A stretch of 9,151 nucleotides of DNA from JAKBCQ01 sp021807585. GTDB lineage: Bacteria; Planctomycetota; Planctomycetia; Isosphaerales; Isosphaeraceae. The number at the start of each line of letters is the position of its first letter. The stretch's first letter is position 1. Positions 1 through 5,568 of the stretch are shown here, one piece after another. Under the pieces are notes generated by a model that made no database searches, was not told the origin of the DNA, and was given only the letters and a program-made list of their open reading frames with translations. Both the position numbers and the translations under genes were made by a program. The stretch covers positions 1 to 9,151 of the forward strand of contig DAHWFG010000564.1 of assembly GCA_027325115.1 (NCBI GenBank), given 5' to 3'.

Positions 1-192
1 CGTCGCGGCGAGCTCTTGTCGTTCGGAGCGATCCTGCGGATTCCACCCGAGACGATGCTCCCCGCCCGCGCGGTCGAGGGGGCGCGGACGACGGCGTCGC
101 TCGTCGCTTCGTTCCACGGACCGGTGCTCAAGGTCAGCGAGGACGGGTTTCTCACGATGTATCTCGGCGGTCGACGCATCTGGGAGATTTAA
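1..192 (+). CDS. C-terminal end of an unidentified protein (partial)
   Basis: An open frame runs from the first base of the window to a TAA stop at 190-192, giving the last 63 residues of a protein whose start lies outside. The visible part reads like a compact beta-rich domain: it contains a segment FHGPVLKVSEDGFLTMYLGG and ends in RRIWEI. I do not recognise the family and see no catalytic motif. Codon use (C or G in most third positions) matches the neighbouring genes, so it is very likely real coding sequence. It is followed by 123 bp and then mdh on the same strand, which has its own promoter, so the two need not be co-transcribed. Confidence 0.6.
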   Translation, partial: RRGELLSFGAILRIPPETMLPARAVEGARTTASLVASFHGPVLKVSEDGFLTMYLGGRRIWEI

Positions 193-227
193 TTCGTCGA
201 AACTTGGTTCGGCCCGCAAGAGATTGA

Positions 228-256
228 TTGCCGTTCGACCGTCGGGGCGCGATAAT
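228..256 (+). promoter_or_regulatory. Sigma70-like promoter of mdh
   Basis: TTGCCG at 228-233 and GATAAT at 251-256 are separated by 17 bp, matching the -35 and -10 consensus at four and five of six positions. Transcription would start near 263, leaving a short AT-rich leader before the mdh ATG at 316. This position also argues against the longer TTG start at 262 for mdh. No operator is obvious. Confidence 0.5.
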
Positions 257-315
257 CCGGTTTGATCGCGCGGACCATTCGCGATATTTTATTGTTTATA
301 TGGAGTATTGATATT

Positions 316-1311
316 ATGACTCATCCGATTCGCGTCGCCGTGACGGGAGCGGGGGGCCAGATCGGCTACGCCTTGATTTTTCGGATTGCTTCGGGGGGGA
401 TGTTCGGCCCGGATCAACCCGTTTCGCTCAGTTTGCTCGAAATCACTCCGGCGCTTCCCGCGCTCAACGGCACGCTGATGGAGCTTGAGGATTGCGCGTT
501 CCCGTTGCTCGGGGGCGTGATCGCGACCGACCGCGCCGAGCAGGCGTTCGCGGGAGCGGATTGGGTGATCCTCGTCGGCGGTTTACCGCGTAAAGAGGGG
601 ATGACGCGCGGCGATCTGATTCGAGCCAACGGGCCGATCTTCACGACGCAAGGCAAGGCGATCAACGACGCCGCGGCCGCGGGGGTGCGGATTCTCACGG
701 TCGCCAACCCGTGCAATACGAACTGCCTGATCGCGCGTTCTCACGCCCCCAAGGTTCCCGCCGAGAATTGGTTCGCGATGACGCGGCTCGATCAGAATCG
801 CGCCACGGCTCAACTCGCCAAGAAGGCGGGCGCCGCGATCCGAGACGTCTCGAACGTGACGATCTGGGGCAACCACAGCGACACCCAGTATCCCGATTTT
901 CGCCACGCCAAAATCGGCGGAAAACCGACGACGGATGTCATTAAAGACTCCGCGTGGCTCAACGAGACGTTCGTGCCGACGGTCGCCAAGCGCGGCGCCG
1001 CGGTGATCAAGGCGCGCGGAGCGTCGTCGGCGGCGTCGGCGGCGAACGCGATCATCGACAGCGTTCGCTCGATCGTTCATCCCACTCCGCCGAACGATTG
1101 GTTCAGCGCCGGGGTCGTTTCCAACGGCGCCTACGGCATCGCCGAGGGTGTCGTTTACAGTTATCCGATCCGCACCGAAGACGGAAAAACATGGAAAATC
1201 GTCGAGGGAATCGACGTCGACGCCGGCGACCGAGCACGCCTCGACGCATCCGCCGCCGAACTCGTGTCGGAACGCGACGCGGTTAAAGATCTACTCGGCA
1301 AAACGCATTGA
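316..1311 (+). CDS. mdh: Malate dehydrogenase (NAD-dependent, cytosolic-type)
   Basis: This 331-residue protein interconverts malate and oxaloacetate with NAD(H) in the TCA cycle and acts in the cytoplasm. The N-terminal Rossmann fold has the glycine-rich loop TGAGGQIG (residues 10-17) and an acidic residue, Glu42, at the end of the second strand where the NAD ribose is bound. Substrate and catalytic residues known from cytosolic and Thermus-type MDH are present: Arg92, Arg98, Asp159 and Arg162 in LDQNRA, and His187 in NHSDTQYPDF. Length fits the family (about 325-333). I chose the ATG at 316 because GGAG at 302-305 is a good ribosome binding site and MTHPIRVAVTG is the usual N-terminus; the frame stays open to a TTG at 262, but those 18 residues lie in the leader. 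The gene ends 25 bp before a bidirectional terminator shared with the convergent E2 gene. Confidence 0.95.
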   Translation: MTHPIRVAVTGAGGQIGYALIFRIASGGMFGPDQPVSLSLLEITPALPALNGTLMELEDCAFPLLGGVIATDRAEQAFAGADWVILVGGLPRKEGMTRGDLIRANGPIFTTQGKAINDAAAAGVRILTVANPCNTNCLIARSHAPKVPAENWFAMTRLDQNRATAQLAKKAGAAIRDVSNVTIWGNHSDTQYPDFRHAKIGGKPTTDVIKDSAWLNETFVPTVAKRGAAVIKARGASSAASAANAIIDSVRSIVHPTPPNDWFSAGVVSNGAYGIAEGVVYSYPIRTEDGKTWKIVEGIDVDAGDRARLDASAAELVSERDAVKDLLGKTH

Positions 1312-1336
1312 TTCGATTACGAATGAATATCCTCAC

Positions 1337-1377
1337 AAAAACGCCTTGTTGATTCTTTGAATCGCCGAGGCGTTTTT
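1337..1377. terminator. Bidirectional intrinsic terminator between mdh and the E2 gene
   Basis: AAAAACGCCT at 1337-1346 is perfectly complementary to AGGCGTTTTT at 1368-1377, and a second stem GATTC/GAATC (1351-1355, 1359-1363) sits inside the loop. The stem carries an A tract on one side and a T tract on the other, so it can end transcription in both directions. It starts 25 bp after the mdh stop and 12 bp after the E2 stop, exactly where a shared terminator for two convergent genes is expected. Confidence 0.88.
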
Positions 1378-1389
1378 CACGCGCTGCGA

Positions 1390-2070
1390 TCAATCGAGAA
1401 ACGTCATCTCGGATCGATCGGCGCCGATCGATCGACCGCCGCGCGGAGAGGGTTCGTCGTCGTCGAGTTCGAGTCGGATTTCGAGTTCGGGAACGACTGC
1501 GATCTCGCCGAGCGGGGCGAGCGAACCGGAAACTCGTCCCCGCGTCGGCGCGTGATCGGGCTCGATCCTGCCGAGCGACGCGCGGATATCGGCGAGCGGA
1601 CGAGGATCAATCGGAAAGGCGAAGCTCTTTTGATGCGCCGTCCAAAGCGCCGCGTCGCGATTATATGGGCTCCGTATATCATAATTATGATAGCGCGCCA
1701 TGTCCCAAAGCATCGTGCATAAATCGGCGAGCGAAACCCCCGGCGCCCAGTGCGCCGCGTAAGCTCCCAGGCAAACCATGCCCGTTTCGGATATATTGGG
1801 ATGATAAATTGGCGTTAGCCAGCGGAGCGAGGGGGGAGTGCGCGGATACGCGGCGGAGAGTTCCACCTCGACCTGATGCGCGTGCCGCAAAGACACCCGA
1901 TCACCTTCACGCGTCAGCGATTTTCCATAAAACTCGATCATAAACAAACGAGCCGGATTGCCGCTCGCTTGAAAACGAAAAATCGTGCTTTCGCTTCGCA
2001 ACCGCTCGAGCGCGGCGAGATCGGACCGTAACCGACGTATATGTGGAGATTCATAAGCCGCCATGTTCAT
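1390..2070 (-). CDS. E2 ubiquitin-conjugating-like enzyme (UBC fold)
   Basis: This 226-residue protein has the hallmarks of an active E2, which takes a ubiquitin-like protein from an E1 as a thioester and passes it to a target, usually with a RING E3. In order: an N-terminal helix (residues 8-27), beta strands about 28-73, the YPRTPP turn (75-80), IYHPNI with His90-Pro91-Asn92, the predicted catalytic Cys100 in GMVCLG eight residues after Asn92 (the spacing of eukaryotic E2s), Trp108-x-Pro110, and C-terminal helices to about 150. The HPN Asn for the oxyanion hole is kept, unlike in many bacterial E2-like proteins. About 75 residues follow the core, with an acidic stretch around 196-206 that has no counterpart in minimal E2s. 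The start at 2070 has only a weak GAG upstream; Met3 (2064) is an alternative. It is the last gene of the RING-Ubl-E2 cluster, 97 bp after Ubl. The fold assignment is firm; substrate is unknown. Confidence 0.9.
   Translation of the reverse strand: MNMAAYESPHIRRLRSDLAALERLRSESTIFRFQASGNPARLFMIEFYGKSLTREGDRVSLRHAHQVEVELSAAYPRTPPSLRWLTPIYHPNISETGMVCLGAYAAHWAPGVSLADLCTMLWDMARYHNYDIRSPYNRDAALWTAHQKSFAFPIDPRPLADIRASLGRIEPDHAPTRGRVSGSLAPLGEIAVVPELEIRLELDDDEPSPRGGRSIGADRSEMTFLD
1412..1433. repeat. 22-bp perfect palindrome inside the E2 gene
   Basis: GATCGATC-GGCGCC-GATCGATC is a perfect 22-bp palindrome lying in the last 45 bp of the E2 coding region, where it encodes part of the non-conserved C-terminal tail (around SIGADRS). 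It is built from the GATC/CGATCG words that are frequent across the whole window, so it may be only an extreme of that base-composition habit. It has no T tract and is not a terminator by itself. Confidence 0.6.
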
Positions 2071-2094
2071 TTGTTCTCATAATTACACCCAGAT

Positions 2095-2142
2095 AAAACG
2101 CCGCTCACGGGCGCGGCGGGTCTTCGTCGCGACGGCGACGAA
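2095..2142 (-). terminator. Tandem hairpins with T tract between Ubl and E2 (possible attenuator)
   Basis: Read on the minus strand, the 97-bp gap first forms a perfect 8-bp hairpin TTCGTCGC/GCGACGAA with a 4-nt loop (2142-2123), then a 6-bp GC stem CGCCGC/GCGGCG with an 8-nt loop (2118-2099) followed by TTTT (2098-2095). The second hairpin has the shape of a short intrinsic terminator and lies 25 bp before the E2 start. A partial terminator here would lower E2 transcript relative to Ubl. The T tract is short, so full termination is not assured. Confidence 0.45.
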
Positions 2143-2167
2143 TCCGCCCCGAACGAGACCGAACGAT

Positions 2168-2500
2168 TCAATCGCATCGAAAAGAAAAACAACGACGCTC
2201 GTTTCCCGCTCCCGCGACAACCTCGGGGTAGACGATCAGATGATCGCCGCTTTGAACCCCCGCCTCGACGAGCGTATGGCTTTCGAGCAGCCGACGCCCT
2301 CCTTCCTTATGATCGAGCGCGTAGCTCATCGGCTGACCGTCGGGGCTATACGTCGGTAAGCTCATTTTGGTGATGATGTTGGGCAAAATACGGCTCACCG
2401 GCACGCTGAAAGCAATGACCGCTCGAACCGATTTCGAACCCGTTTGGTCCAGGAAGGTTACCTGAACGCCGTTGGAATCCGCCGACCCGCCTTGCGACAT
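2168..2500 (-). CDS. YukD-like ubiquitin-like protein (Ubl)
   Basis: This 110-residue protein looks like a beta-grasp ubiquitin-like modifier. Strand 1 is VQVTFLD (12-18), strand 2 about 24-31, the helix about 33-47, and the end of the fold is the ubiquitin-like run from KEGGRRLLESHTLVEAGV to GDHLIVYPEV (65-94), corresponding to the ubiquitin segment with the loop, short helix and last strand. The pattern 'L-x-x-x-x-V-x-x-G-D-x-L' is typical of YukD/EsaB-type Ubls. After the last strand there is a 16-residue tail containing Gly97-Ala98-Gly99 and two cysteines (104, 109); the protein does not end in Gly-Gly. AGGAGG-like CCTCCT (2510-2515 on the + strand) is a strong ribosome binding site 9 nt before the ATG at 2500. 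It lies between the RING and E2 genes, which suggests it is the modifier they handle. The fold call is by eye; a non-conjugated scaffold role is possible. Confidence 0.72.
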   Translation of the reverse strand: MSQGGSADSNGVQVTFLDQTGSKSVRAVIAFSVPVSRILPNIITKMSLPTYSPDGQPMSYALDHKEGGRRLLESHTLVEAGVQSGDHLIVYPEVVAGAGNERRCFSFRCD

Positions 2501-2666
2501 GTTCCAGAGCCTCCTCTTCCTCTATTCGCTCATTCCGCATCAATATTGCGTGAAATCGCCGCCGATCTCAATGTTCTCGTCAATTCGCGGCCGATCAGAA
2601 TGCCATCGTACCGGGAAAACCAAACGTTCGTCGAAGTTCGCTCCGCGACGCCAAACCTACGCCTCG

Positions 2667-3521
2667 CTAAACCACGACGCTCAGCTTCCCCTGACAACCG
2701 AAAATGGAACATCCGCCGATATATTCCCAACAATCCTGATGATACGGCGTTCGGCACGCGGAGCACACGACCCGACGCGTCTTGTAAACGATCGGATCGC
2801 CGCAAACCTTGCAAATCGGCGGCCCGGTTTCGGCGATGCTCGCCGCGCCGACCTCCTGAATCGTGATCCCCTTCGACATTTTCGCTTGAACGCTCGCGCG
2901 GAACGCGTCGAGCAGCGCGAGCGACTCGTAAACCATCCGTCCCAGGATCTCGTCGTCAGTCCCCATATCGCGCTCAATCTGAACCATCATCCGTTCGGGA
3001 TCGATCGAAATCAGGAACCCAGCGGGAAACGCCAGCCGACCCAGGTTCTCGACCGCGCGCCGCCCCACACTCTCAAACAGGCTCGTCGCGATCTCGGAAT
3101 CGTTGGCGAAAAGATGAAACGATCGATCGAAGTTGGAATCGCCGATCGTGATCCGACGCGTGCCGCGCGGCGGTCGAAGCAACGAGTCGGGCGACGCGGC
3201 GATTACTTCCATACGAAACGATCTATTGATTCTCCCGATCCGCGCCACGACCCGCGACCGTGGAGCGGACTGCCCCCGATTCCGGCCGGCGGGCGCCAAA
3301 CCGACGCGAACGAGCGATCCGTTGTACAAGAAGCCGACGGTCGGCGGCTCCCCCATCCCCCTCGGCTCGTAACGACCGCGATATCGCTTCGCCAACCGCC
3401 GATACGCGCGGTAGCGACGCTCGGAGAACCGGTTCACCAGATGCGACGCGGCGCGTAAAACGAAATAGAGAAAGAGGAAAACTCCCCCTGTTCCAACCAG
3501 CGAAATGATCGATGACGCCAT
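2667..3521 (-). CDS. Membrane-anchored prokaryotic RING-finger protein (putative E3)
   Basis: This 284-residue protein starts with one hydrophobic segment (about residues 5-25, rich in Phe, Leu and Val) followed by a strongly basic stretch (31-50), so the rest should face the cytoplasm. A middle domain (about 52-212) carries an FDRSFHLFANDSEIATSLF signature and a helix-rich end; it vaguely recalls DUF3137-type domains, but I do not claim that. The C-terminus holds an eight-ligand zinc site: Cys237, Cys240, Cys253, Cys256, His261, Cys264, Cys271, Cys276, spaced C-x2-C-x12-C-x2-C-x4-H-x2-C-x6-C-x4-C, as in the prokaryotic RING family 1. RING proteins of this type next to E2 genes have been predicted to be E3 ligases that bring a charged E2 to a substrate. 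It is the first gene of the RING-Ubl-E2 set, 166 bp before Ubl. The ATG at 3521 lacks a good ribosome binding site, and no better in-frame start exists upstream. Confidence 0.85.
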   Translation of the reverse strand: MASSIISLVGTGGVFLFLYFVLRAASHLVNRFSERRYRAYRRLAKRYRGRYEPRGMGEPPTVGFLYNGSLVRVGLAPAGRNRGQSAPRSRVVARIGRINRSFRMEVIAASPDSLLRPPRGTRRITIGDSNFDRSFHLFANDSEIATSLFESVGRRAVENLGRLAFPAGFLISIDPERMMVQIERDMGTDDEILGRMVYESLALLDAFRASVQAKMSKGITIQEVGAASIAETGPPICKVCGDPIVYKTRRVVCSACRTPYHQDCWEYIGGCSIFGCQGKLSVVV

Positions 3522-3584
3522 GTGTTTGATCGGCCGACGCGACTCCCCGCGATCACGGCGAAAGTCCTTCCTTCAAGAACCCAG

Positions 3585-3614
3585 ATTGTATCCCGGCGCC
3601 GCGTCAAGCCGCAA
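3585..3614 (-). promoter_or_regulatory. Candidate promoter of the RING-Ubl-E2 cluster
   Basis: Read on the minus strand, TTGCGG (3614-3609) and TACAAT (3590-3585) are separated by 18 bp. TACAAT matches the -10 consensus at five of six positions and also appears in the two other candidate promoters in this window. Start of transcription would be near 3577, about 55 nt before the RING ATG. It lies in the 211-bp gap after the aminotransferase gene, in which I see no convincing terminator, so read-through from that gene is also possible. Confidence 0.4.
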
Positions 3615-3732
3615 CGAGCCGAACAGACGAACACAAAACCCCGAAACCCCTCGACGGTATTTCGACCGCCCCCGAATCGAGATCCGCAAACATCAATGAG
3701 GACAATGAATTAAGCTTCAGAACACTTTTTGA

Positions 3733-4848
3733 TTAGGTTGTTTCGCGAGCCAGATCGCGGAGGATATCGAGGCCGCGAACCAAGACGTCGTCGGCGACCG
3801 CATATGAGAGGCGAAAATGCGTATCGCGATCGCTGAAGACCGAGCCCGGAATGACAAGTAAATTGCGCTCGATCGCCCGCGCGACGAACGGCGTCGCCGC
3901 GCCCCCCGGCGCCTTCGCGAACGCGTAAAACGCGCCTTGAGGACGCGCCAATTCATAAAGGTCGGCAAGAGCGTCGACGACCAGGTCGCGTTTGGCGTGA
4001 TATTTGGCGCGAATCTCCGCCATATCAATCCCGACCGCGGCGACCCCGCCGTATTGCGAAACACTAGGAGCGCAAACATAACTAAATTGCTGAAGTTTGG
4101 CCATCTCTTGAATTAATCGAGCCGGGCCGTGCGCGTAACCGAGCCGCCAACCCGTCATTCCATGCGATTTGCTGAAACCGTCGATCACGAGCGCGTCGGG
4201 ATTCCACCGCGCCGGAGATTCAAACGGAACATCATAACAAAATGATCGGTATACTTCGTCGCTGATCAACAGCACGTCGCGGCTTCGACACAACTGCGCG
4301 AGTGCTCGAATCTCCTCGGGCGAGGCGACGACGCCGGTCGGATTGGCGGGCGAATTCACCACCACGCACTTGGTGCGGGGACCGATCGCGGCGGCGATTC
4401 GTTCGACGTCGATGCGAAAATCGGGATACGTATCGACCGTCACCGAAACGCCGCCGGCGAGCGTGGCGAGATGACGATACATCGAGAAACACGGATCGAA
4501 GACGATCATCTCGTCGCCGGGATCGAGGATCGCGCACACCCCCAGCAACAGACCCCCCGAACTCCCCGAGGTGATCAAAACTTGCCGATCGCCATGACCG
4601 TATGTCGCGTCGACCTCGGCCTGGAGGAGATCACGCAGCTCGGAAATACCCTGGGTGACGGTATACGCGTTGTGTCCCGCCTCGATCGCGGCGATCGCCG
4701 CGGCCTTCACCCGAGCGGGTACGTCGAAATCGGGTAAACCGATCGAAAGATTGATCGGATCAACCATCGTTTTGGCCATATCGAACGCCTTGCGGATTCC
4801 CGATGCGTCGATTCGACGCATCCGCGCCGCGATCCAAGCGTCGTTCAC
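3733..4848 (-). CDS. Class I/II aminotransferase (PLP-dependent)
   Basis: With a GTG start at 4848 this is a 371-residue fold-type I aminotransferase of the aspartate aminotransferase group, moving an amino group between an amino acid and a 2-oxo acid with pyridoxal phosphate. Visible signature residues: Asn169 in NSPANPTG, Asp197 and Tyr200 in SDEVY (cofactor ring), the Schiff-base Lys227 in GFSKSHGMTGWRLGY, Arg235 (phosphate) and Arg346 in FRLSYA (substrate carboxylate). The N-terminal NLSIGLPDFDVP segment is also typical. The frame is open to a TTG at 5073, but those 75 residues are low-complexity, Arg-rich and unlike any aminotransferase, while GGAAGG sits 9 nt before the GTG; family length is about 370-400. 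Exact substrate (aspartate, alanine, aromatic or other) cannot be read from the sequence. It lies 211 bp upstream of the RING gene on the same strand. Confidence 0.9.
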   Translation of the reverse strand: MNDAWIAARMRRIDASGIRKAFDMAKTMVDPINLSIGLPDFDVPARVKAAAIAAIEAGHNAYTVTQGISELRDLLQAEVDATYGHGDRQVLITSGSSGGLLLGVCAILDPGDEMIVFDPCFSMYRHLATLAGGVSVTVDTYPDFRIDVERIAAAIGPRTKCVVVNSPANPTGVVASPEEIRALAQLCRSRDVLLISDEVYRSFCYDVPFESPARWNPDALVIDGFSKSHGMTGWRLGYAHGPARLIQEMAKLQQFSYVCAPSVSQYGGVAAVGIDMAEIRAKYHAKRDLVVDALADLYELARPQGAFYAFAKAPGGAATPFVARAIERNLLVIPGSVFSDRDTHFRLSYAVADDVLVRGLDILRDLARETT

Positions 4849-5117
4849 GTTCCCAATCCTTCCAGCTCGCTCATCGTGAATCCCGGTCCAAAACGCGGAG
4901 CGACGATCGCTCGGCGAAACCGAGACCCGTCGGCCCGAGGCCCGCCCGATCCATCCGCGACGAATCGGCGATCGATCGTCGGCGTCCAACAATCGAACAA
5001 GCGGCCGCGTCGGACCGCCGCCTCGCCTACGTTCGCGACCAAGAATCATCGGCGGTCGAACCGATTCGGTCAAGTCTCGGACACGGATGAAAGCGACGAC
5101 GATCGGAAGCGATCATA

Positions 5118-5148
5118 ATTGTAAAATATATCAATATTTTAATACAAT
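5118..5148. promoter_or_regulatory. Symmetric AT-rich promoter palindrome (divergent)
   Basis: A 31-bp AT-rich imperfect palindrome stands out in GC-rich surroundings: ATTGTA (5118-5123) mirrors TACAAT (5143-5148), and AAATAT (5124-5129) mirrors ATATTT (5134-5139) around ATCA. The same bases give a -35/-10 pair in both directions: TTGTAA (5120-5125), 17 bp, TACAAT (5143-5148) for the + strand, and TTGTAT (5147-5142), 18 bp, TACAAT (5123-5118) for the minus strand. It could drive the structured leader or radical SAM gene to the right and, after a leader of about 260 nt, the aminotransferase to the left. Confidence 0.45.
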
Positions 5149-5213
5149 ACTACACATTTACACGTAATCATTCGGCATGAATGATTCGGGGGGTGAATCG
5201 CGAGGATGAGTGT

Positions 5214-5328
5214 TGCCGGCGGGATTCGGCCGGGTGAATCGCTTAGCCGGTGGAATTGAGCCGGCTAGCGATTATTGAACGTTTTACTCGGATAATCGTC
5301 GCTTTCAGCCGGTAGAATTCGACCGGCT
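5214..5328 (+). repeat. Three copies of a 22-bp inverted-repeat unit
   Basis: The unit is AGCCGG, ten bases with a central GATT or AATT, then CCGGCT. Copies lie at 5214-5235 (degenerate arms), 5245-5266 and 5307-5328 (both with perfect 6-bp arms). Their starts are 31 and 62 bp apart, close to three and six turns of the helix. An overlapping direct repeat, GATTCGG then GGTGAATCGC, occurs at 5183-5201 and 5223-5242. They may be repeated protein binding sites or repeated RNA hairpins. Confidence 0.65.
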
Positions 5329-5415
5329 CATGTCTTTTTCATGAGAAATCCTGGAATTTTTACGCCGTCACTTCACTTCGATCAAGCGGGCGGAATAATA
5401 TCAGGGTGTCGAACG

Positions 5416-5441
5416 ATCGGTTCGTCGGACGAACGATTTTT
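5416..5441 (+). terminator. Intrinsic terminator in the leader of the radical SAM gene
   Basis: ATC-g-GTTCGT (5416-5425) pairs with ACGAACGAT (5429-5437) to give nine base pairs with one bulged G and a CGG loop, followed at once by a run of five Ts (5437-5441). It lies about 95 bp before the radical SAM start, so it ends an upstream transcript or acts as the switchable terminator of an attenuator. Confidence 0.6.
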
Positions 5442-5484
5442 CGATGAGCGTATCGACGCAACTGATAGTGAACAGTAGACTAGC

Positions 5485-5568
5485 AAGGAGGTGAATAAGT
5501 CGCCGAGGGTTCCGAGCCTGGGGGGCCTGGGACGATGGTGGAAATCGCCACGCAATTACCACACATGA
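5485..5568 (+). promoter_or_regulatory. Very strong Shine-Dalgarno and possible 25-codon leader ORF
   Basis: AAGGAGGTGA at 5485-5494 is complementary to ten bases of the usual 16S rRNA 3' end, far stronger than any other site in this window, yet no ATG follows at normal distance. A frame beginning with the GTG inside it (5491) runs 25 codons to a TGA at 5566-5568, overlapping as ATGA the internal ATG at 5565 of the radical SAM gene. This looks like translational coupling, but the GTG is too close to the Shine-Dalgarno to be served by it, so the leader peptide is speculative. Confidence 0.3.

Larger units (their letters stand above)
5166..5441 (+). ncRNA. Structured leader or small RNA upstream of the radical SAM gene (candidate)
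   Basis: The sequence after the AT-rich promoter forms a chain of hairpins: AATCATTC/GAATGATT (5166-5186, 8 bp), three related AGCCGG-type repeat hairpins (5214-5235, 5245-5266, 5307-5328), CGATTAT/ATAATCG (5269-5298), CTCATG/CATGAG (5327-5345, sharing two bases with the third repeat), and finally a stem followed by five Ts (5416-5441). That layout, promoter then hairpins then intrinsic terminator, fits either a free small RNA of about 280 nt or an attenuated 5' leader of the radical SAM gene, whose ribosome binding site starts 44 nt further on. It matches no RNA family I can name. No protein-coding frame in this stretch looks real. Confidence 0.45.

Noticed and set aside
583..1080. Long Arg-rich frame on the minus strand opposite mdh, and others like it opposite the aminotransferase and the hypothetical gene
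   Set aside because: These are shadows produced by GC-rich codons of real genes; they are Arg-rich, have no family features and overlap well-supported proteins.
2472..3458. 328-codon + strand frame across the RING gene
   Set aside because: It is antisense to the RING gene, Arg/Pro-rich with no recognisable domain, whereas the minus-strand frame has all eight zinc ligands.
3434..3634. Small minus-strand ORF with good GGAAGGA site and GTG near 3556, upstream of and overlapping the RING gene
   Set aside because: It is out of frame with the RING gene, lacks any known domain and overlaps its membrane segment; the ribosome binding match may be chance.
4849..5073. 75-residue N-terminal extension of the aminotransferase from a TTG start
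   Set aside because: Composition is low-complexity and unlike the family; the GTG at 4848 has a good ribosome binding site and gives the usual length. It is more likely a transcribed leader.
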